Below, piece by piece: positions 21,164 to 21,417 of a stretch of DNA of 21,417 nucleotides. The DNA lies in the IMG/VR virus record IMGVR_UViG_3300025769_001005, positions 1 to 21,417 of that record. The stretch is one strand, 5' to 3'. This DNA is from a virus. Below the pieces are notes generated by a model, which made no database searches, was not told where the DNA came from, and worked only from the letters and a program-made list of their open reading frames with translations. Every line of letters begins with the position of its first letter. Position 1 is the first letter of the stretch. The position numbers and the translations under genes are program-made.

Positions 21164-21417
21164 AAGAGTTCTTGAACAAAAAACATATATCAGGAACTGT
21201 CTCCGAATATTCAGCAGTTAATAAACTTTTACAATTGGGATTTTTAGTTTTTAAAAACGTAGCGCAACATGGTTTAATTGATATTATAGCTATTTCTCCT
21301 AAGAATGAAACTTTTCGCATTGATGTAAAAACAATTTCTAGAAGAACTAAAAAAACAAACTATAGAGAAGAGGGAGACCGAATTTACAGAACTCCCTCAA
21401 GTGAGCAAAAAAAATAT
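21160..21417 (+). CDS. PD-(D/E)XK nuclease, Holliday-junction-resolvase-like (3'-truncated by window)
   Basis: A GTG start overlaps the previous stop as GTGA. The 86 visible codons read KEFLNKKHISGTVSEYSAVN, KLLQLGFLVFKNVAQHGLID, IIAISPKNETFRIDVKTISR. The pattern of a glutamate in the first helix (SEYSAVNKLLQLGF), Asp in GLIDIIAI and D-x-K in RIDVKT is the PD-(D/E)XK fold found in archaeal Hjc-type resolvases and VSR or restriction-type nucleases. The final segment (REEGDRIYRTPSSEQKKY) continues past the window. Beside a SNF2-like helicase it is likely a recombination or junction-processing nuclease. Confidence 0.7.
   Translation, partial: MKEFLNKKHISGTVSEYSAVNKLLQLGFLVFKNVAQHGLIDIIAISPKNETFRIDVKTISRRTKKTNYREEGDRIYRTPSSEQKKY

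Noticed and set aside
1-21417. CRISPR array, insertion sequence, integrase or attachment site
   Set aside because: No regularly spaced repeats, transposase or recombinase motifs, or paired terminal repeats were found by reading.

Overview
The window is a piece of a tailed-phage genome (virus or prophage). It is very AT-rich, tightly packed with many 1-4 base stop/start overlaps, and carries no ribosomal, tRNA or metabolic genes. Low GC, the family-A polymerase type, and protein motifs that I know from marine virome sequences suggest a podovirus-like phage of a low-GC marine bacterium, possibly an alphaproteobacterium such as SAR11. The host is an inference. No integrase, terminase, portal or capsid gene lies in the window.

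Block 1 (bases 2-9786, + strand) is the late region. It holds the C-terminus of a nozzle- or stabilisation-like protein, three small virion-associated proteins, then five large proteins in tandem (1252-9250). The five are Gln/Gly/Ala-rich or helical, have hydrophobic patches and share a Gly-Gly motif, and are best read as internal or DNA-ejection proteins. A 29-residue ORF and a T4-type lysozyme (9337-9786) follow.

Block 2 (bases 9783-18232, - strand) is the replication operon. In transcription order it encodes: a conserved 115-residue protein, a conserved 180-residue protein, an SSB-like protein, a primase of the archaeo-eukaryotic (AEP) superfamily, an ABC ATPase fused to a GNAT acetyltransferase, a UvrD-like helicase, a family-A DNA polymerase with 3'-5' exonuclease, and two small proteins. 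The 140-base gap between SSB and primase is predicted to fold into a three-way-junction RNA with two hairpins that each show CCUCC in the loop.

Block 3 (bases 18270-21417, + strand) diverges from block 2 across a 37-base spacer containing a near-perfect dyad. It encodes a SNF2-like helicase, three small coupled ORFs, a SAM-dependent methyltransferase, a small conserved phage protein and the start of a PD-(D/E)XK nuclease cut by the window edge.

The replisome is unusual in combining an AEP primase, SF1 and SF2 helicases, a Leu-type PolA and an ABC-GNAT fusion, with no DnaB/gp4 helicase visible. The ABC-GNAT protein, the structured RNA and the SSB-type IPF tails on both primase and SSB are the most interesting items.
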